A DNA stretch of 64,000 nucleotides from CAYSFW01 sp964620675 (GTDB taxonomy: Bacteria; Pseudomonadota; Gammaproteobacteria; UWMA-0217), in the NCBI GenBank assembly GCA_964620675.1, contig CAZUJU010000005.1:1-64000 (forward strand), given 5' to 3'. The notes beneath the pieces were generated by a model. The model saw only the letters and a program-made list of their open reading frames with translations, was not told where the DNA came from and searched no databases. This document shows positions 62,011-64,000 of this stretch, piece by piece (within the stretch, counting starts at the first letter, position 1; every line of letters begins with the position of its first letter). Both the position numbers and the translations under genes were made by a program.

Positions 62011-63084
62011 CTAAAACCAGTGTTTGCGCTTGAAGTAAAAAATCATGCCGAACGCAATCGCAATCATGATCCCCCACAGCGCGGGATATCCGTAGTACCA
62101 GTCGAGCTCCGGCATCGCCCAGGGGCTGCCGCTGCGGTCGCCGAAGTTCATGCCGTAAACGCCCGCGATGAAAGTGAGCGGTATGAATATCGTCGCGATC
62201 ACGGTCAGCACGCGCATGATTTCGTTAAGGCGAAAGCTGACGCTGGAGAGGTAGAGATCGAGCATGCTCGTAGTCATTTCGCGGTAACTTTCGAGAAGGT
62301 CAAGGATCTGGATCGCATGATCGTGGCAATCCCGAAAGTAGATCCGGTTGGTCTCATCGAGCAGCGATGCCTCGTCGCGCAGGAGCTCACTCACGGTCTC
62401 GCGCTGCGGCCACAGCGCGCGACGCAGAAGCAACGCGTCGCGCCGTAGCAGGTGCAGGCGTTGCAGGGTCGCATGCGTCGGTGCTTCGAGCAGGCTTTCC
62501 TCCAGCGCTTCGAGTTCAGCGCCGAATGCCTCCAGTACCGGGAAGCCACCATCCACGACCGTGTCAATCAGCGCATACAGCAGATAGTCCGCACCGCGCG
62601 CGCGGATCTTGCCGCGGCCATGGCGCAACCGCTCGCGGACCGCCTCGAATAGATCTTCGGCACCGTCGTGAAAACTCACGACGTAGCTCTGGCCGAAAAA
62701 GAGACTCACCTGGTCGAAAGCGAACCCACCGTCGATCATCCGCGGATGGGTCAGAACCAAAAACAGATGATCAGGATAAAGATCGAGCTTGGGGCGTTGC
62801 CCGCTGTTGGAGATATCCTCAAGCGCCAGCGGATGCAATCCGAAACCCGTCCCGAGTGCATCCAGCGCCGCCACCGACATCGGTCCTTGCACGTGAATCC
62901 AGGTAATCTTAGGCGACTCGAGGTAAGCGCTGTATACGTCAGGCGGCAGACCAAGGCGTTCCTCGAAATGCGCCAAGTCATACTCGATCAAGCGAATCGT
63001 TGCCGACGCCTGAGGGACTTCGTGCTGATGCAGGGTGCCGGGCGTTGTCCCCGGCGGATGGAAGCGCTTGTCGAAAAGTGCCAT
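62011..63084 (-). CDS. corA: CorA-type magnesium/cobalt transporter
   Basis: A 357-residue Mg2+ channel of the inner membrane, active as a pentamer. The soluble funnel domain includes FDQVSLFFGQSYVVSFHDG. The long stalk helix is followed by two C-terminal membrane helices with the selectivity motif YGMNF (in IPLTFIAGVYGMNFG, near residue 306), and it ends with basic residues (YFKRKHWF). The ATG at 63084 (MALFDKRFHPPG) gives a normal length. Confidence 0.93.
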   Translation of the reverse strand: MALFDKRFHPPGTTPGTLHQHEVPQASATIRLIEYDLAHFEERLGLPPDVYSAYLESPKITWIHVQGPMSVAALDALGTGFGLHPLALEDISNSGQRPKLDLYPDHLFLVLTHPRMIDGGFAFDQVSLFFGQSYVVSFHDGAEDLFEAVRERLRHGRGKIRARGADYLLYALIDTVVDGGFPVLEAFGAELEALEESLLEAPTHATLQRLHLLRRDALLLRRALWPQRETVSELLRDEASLLDETNRIYFRDCHDHAIQILDLLESYREMTTSMLDLYLSSVSFRLNEIMRVLTVIATIFIPLTFIAGVYGMNFGDRSGSPWAMPELDWYYGYPALWGIMIAIAFGMIFYFKRKHWF

Positions 63085-63215
63085 ACCGCGTGTTCGCTGG
63101 GTTCCGGACGTGCAGGGAGGCGCTGCGACCGTCAACGATCGGTGACTCAGTCACTGAAAACATTGACCAATGACATCACAATCAGCGCCACAATTTAACT
63201 TAGTGGAGTTTTATC

Positions 63216-63401
63216 ATGAAGCAAAACGTCGGCGGCATCGACAAAGTCTTGCGCATCATTGTAGGTCTGGCCTTGATCGCGCTGGTATTCGTGGGACCGC
63301 AAACGGCTTGGGGTTGGATCGGTGTGGTGCCGCTGATCACTGCGCTGGTTGGCTTTTGCCCCGCCTACAGCCTGATTGGCTTGCGCACCAACAAGAGCTA
63401 G
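63216..63401 (+). CDS. DUF2892 small membrane protein
   Basis: A 61-residue protein with two membrane helices: MKQNVGGIDKVLRIIVGLAL then LITALVGFCPAYSLIGL. This matches DUF2892, the same module as the YgaP membrane tail, of unknown function. It has a good ribosome site (TGGAG) and its own start region, divergent from corA and convergent with folE. Confidence 0.9.
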   Translation: MKQNVGGIDKVLRIIVGLALIALVFVGPQTAWGWIGVVPLITALVGFCPAYSLIGLRTNKS

Positions 63402-63420
63402 GCGCTCCGTGCATCGGATG

Positions 63421-63439
63421 GGGTGGTGTATAACCACCC
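63421..63439. terminator. Hairpin between convergent genes
   Basis: A perfect 7-bp stem (GGGTGGT / ACCACCC) with a five-base loop lies 19 bases after the DUF2892 stop and 38 bases from the folE stop. It probably ends transcription from one or both. Confidence 0.45.
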
Positions 63440-63476
63440 TGCCCGGCACGGGAACACCCGCGAGGCCGCGCCCGCA

Positions 63477-64000
63477 TTAGATCTTGATTAGACTCATCAC
63501 CTCAGCGCGGGTGCGATCGCTATCCGCGAACGTGCCGCGCATCGCGCTGGTGACGGTCGAGCTGTTCTGCTTCTGCACGCCCCGCATCATCATGCAAAAG
63601 TGGCTCGCCTCCAGAATAACCGCAACCCCATGCGGCTGAAGCGCCGCCATCAAGGCATCGGCGACTTGATTTGTCAGTCGCTCCTGCACTTGCAGTCGCC
63701 GCGCGAAGAGATCGACGATGCGCGCGATCTTGCTGAGCCCAATCACCCGATTGTTCGGCAAATACGCGACATGGGCCTTGCCGAAAAACGGCAGGACGTG
63801 GTGTTCGCACATCGAATAAAACTCGATATCCCGCACCAACACCATCTCCTCGCAGACCTCATCGAACACCGCGTCGCGCACGACATCCTCCACCGTGCTG
63901 TTGTACCCGCTGGTCAGGAAGTCAAACGCCTTGGCCACGCGCATGGGGGTACGCTTTAAACCGTCACGCTCCGGGTCCTCACCGAAGCGCACGAGCATCT
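63477..64000 (-). CDS. folE: GTP cyclohydrolase I, 5' end cut by the window edge
   Basis: Converts GTP to dihydroneopterin triphosphate, the first step of folate synthesis. The visible 173+ residues contain the zinc-binding MCEHHVLPFFGKAHVAYLP, GLSKIARIVDLFARRLQVQE and the second zinc Cys in ASHFCMMMRGV. The first visible Met, in MLVRFGEDPERDGL, is unlikely to be the true start: family members have more N-terminal residues, and the open frame runs off the window edge. Confidence 0.95.
   Translation of the reverse strand, partial: MLVRFGEDPERDGLKRTPMRVAKAFDFLTSGYNSTVEDVVRDAVFDEVCEEMVLVRDIEFYSMCEHHVLPFFGKAHVAYLPNNRVIGLSKIARIVDLFARRLQVQERLTNQVADALMAALQPHGVAVILEASHFCMMMRGVQKQNSSTVTSAMRGTFADSDRTRAEVMSLIKI

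Noticed and set aside
1..64000. CRISPR arrays, phage genes, integrase or att sites
   Set aside because: No regularly spaced repeats, phage structural genes or integrase motifs were seen; the tRNA-Ala at the edge has no visible repeat copy in the window.

Overview
This is a high-GC chromosomal segment from a gammaproteobacterium. The evidence is a run of housekeeping genes in a gammaproteobacterial order (gltX, rarA-lolA-ftsK, then trxB and aat nearby, which resembles the E. coli rarA-lolA-ftsK-lrp-trxB...aat neighbourhood), a proteobacterial glcDEF operon, a CcoI/FixI-type copper ATPase and a PEP-CTERM-associated TPR lipoprotein (PrsT). A Chromatiales-like lineage is my inference; no gene in the window settles the genus.

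Layout. (1) 1-10.7 kb: a partial tRNA-Ala, gltX, a rarA/lolA/ftsK cluster, alanine dehydrogenase divergent from trxB, then a FemAB/GNAT-like protein, aat and two small conserved proteins. (2) 10.7-18.2 kb: an envelope polyprenyl-phosphate sugar-1-phosphate transferase with a long membrane extension, a predicted membrane-spanning TIR-domain protein, a divergent lipoprotein, DUF2189 and DUF486 membrane proteins, and serS. (3) 18.5-25 kb: copper-exporting P-type ATPase and glycolate oxidase glcDEF. (4) 25-32.7 kb: a 2OG-Fe(II) oxygenase, an APC permease, mtgA, and a glycerol/glycerophosphodiester group (FGGY kinase, glpD-like dehydrogenase, GDPD). The kinase carries an in-frame palindromic MITE-like insertion. 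(5) 32.7-41.1 kb: an accessory region, visibly more AT-rich in places. It holds a decayed IS1380-type transposase, orphan hypotheticals, an ExeA/XrtA-type ATPase, a pentaheme cytochrome lipoprotein gene cut by an in-frame TAG directly after its first heme motif, and an Rhs remnant. (6) 41.1-43.6 kb: a patatin-like lipase coupled to a GntP-family permease. (7) 43.9-52.5 kb: a ten-gene, tightly overlapping Mrp/MBH-like membrane operon (E-F-G-MbhD-MbhE/MnhB-C and four large antiporter-like subunits). (8) 52.9-64 kb: a SWIM-SNF2 helicase, a diiron/MBL-fold protein, DUF2322, a secreted protein, PrsT, a YeeZ-like SDR, CorA, a DUF2892 protein and the 5'-truncated folE.

The most notable item is the Mrp/MBH-like operon. 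It has no redox or hydrogenase module and no fused MrpA. It has four NuoL/M/N-like subunits, and in two of them the normally essential TM5 glutamate is replaced by alanine while both conserved lysines are kept. Other points of interest are the TAG in the cytochrome gene, the in-frame MITE in the kinase, the transmembrane TIR protein with an unclear N-terminus, and the GEGINDAP hinge variant in the copper ATPase.

Coordinates, start codons and motifs were read by eye from the sequence and translations. No similarity search or structure prediction was run.
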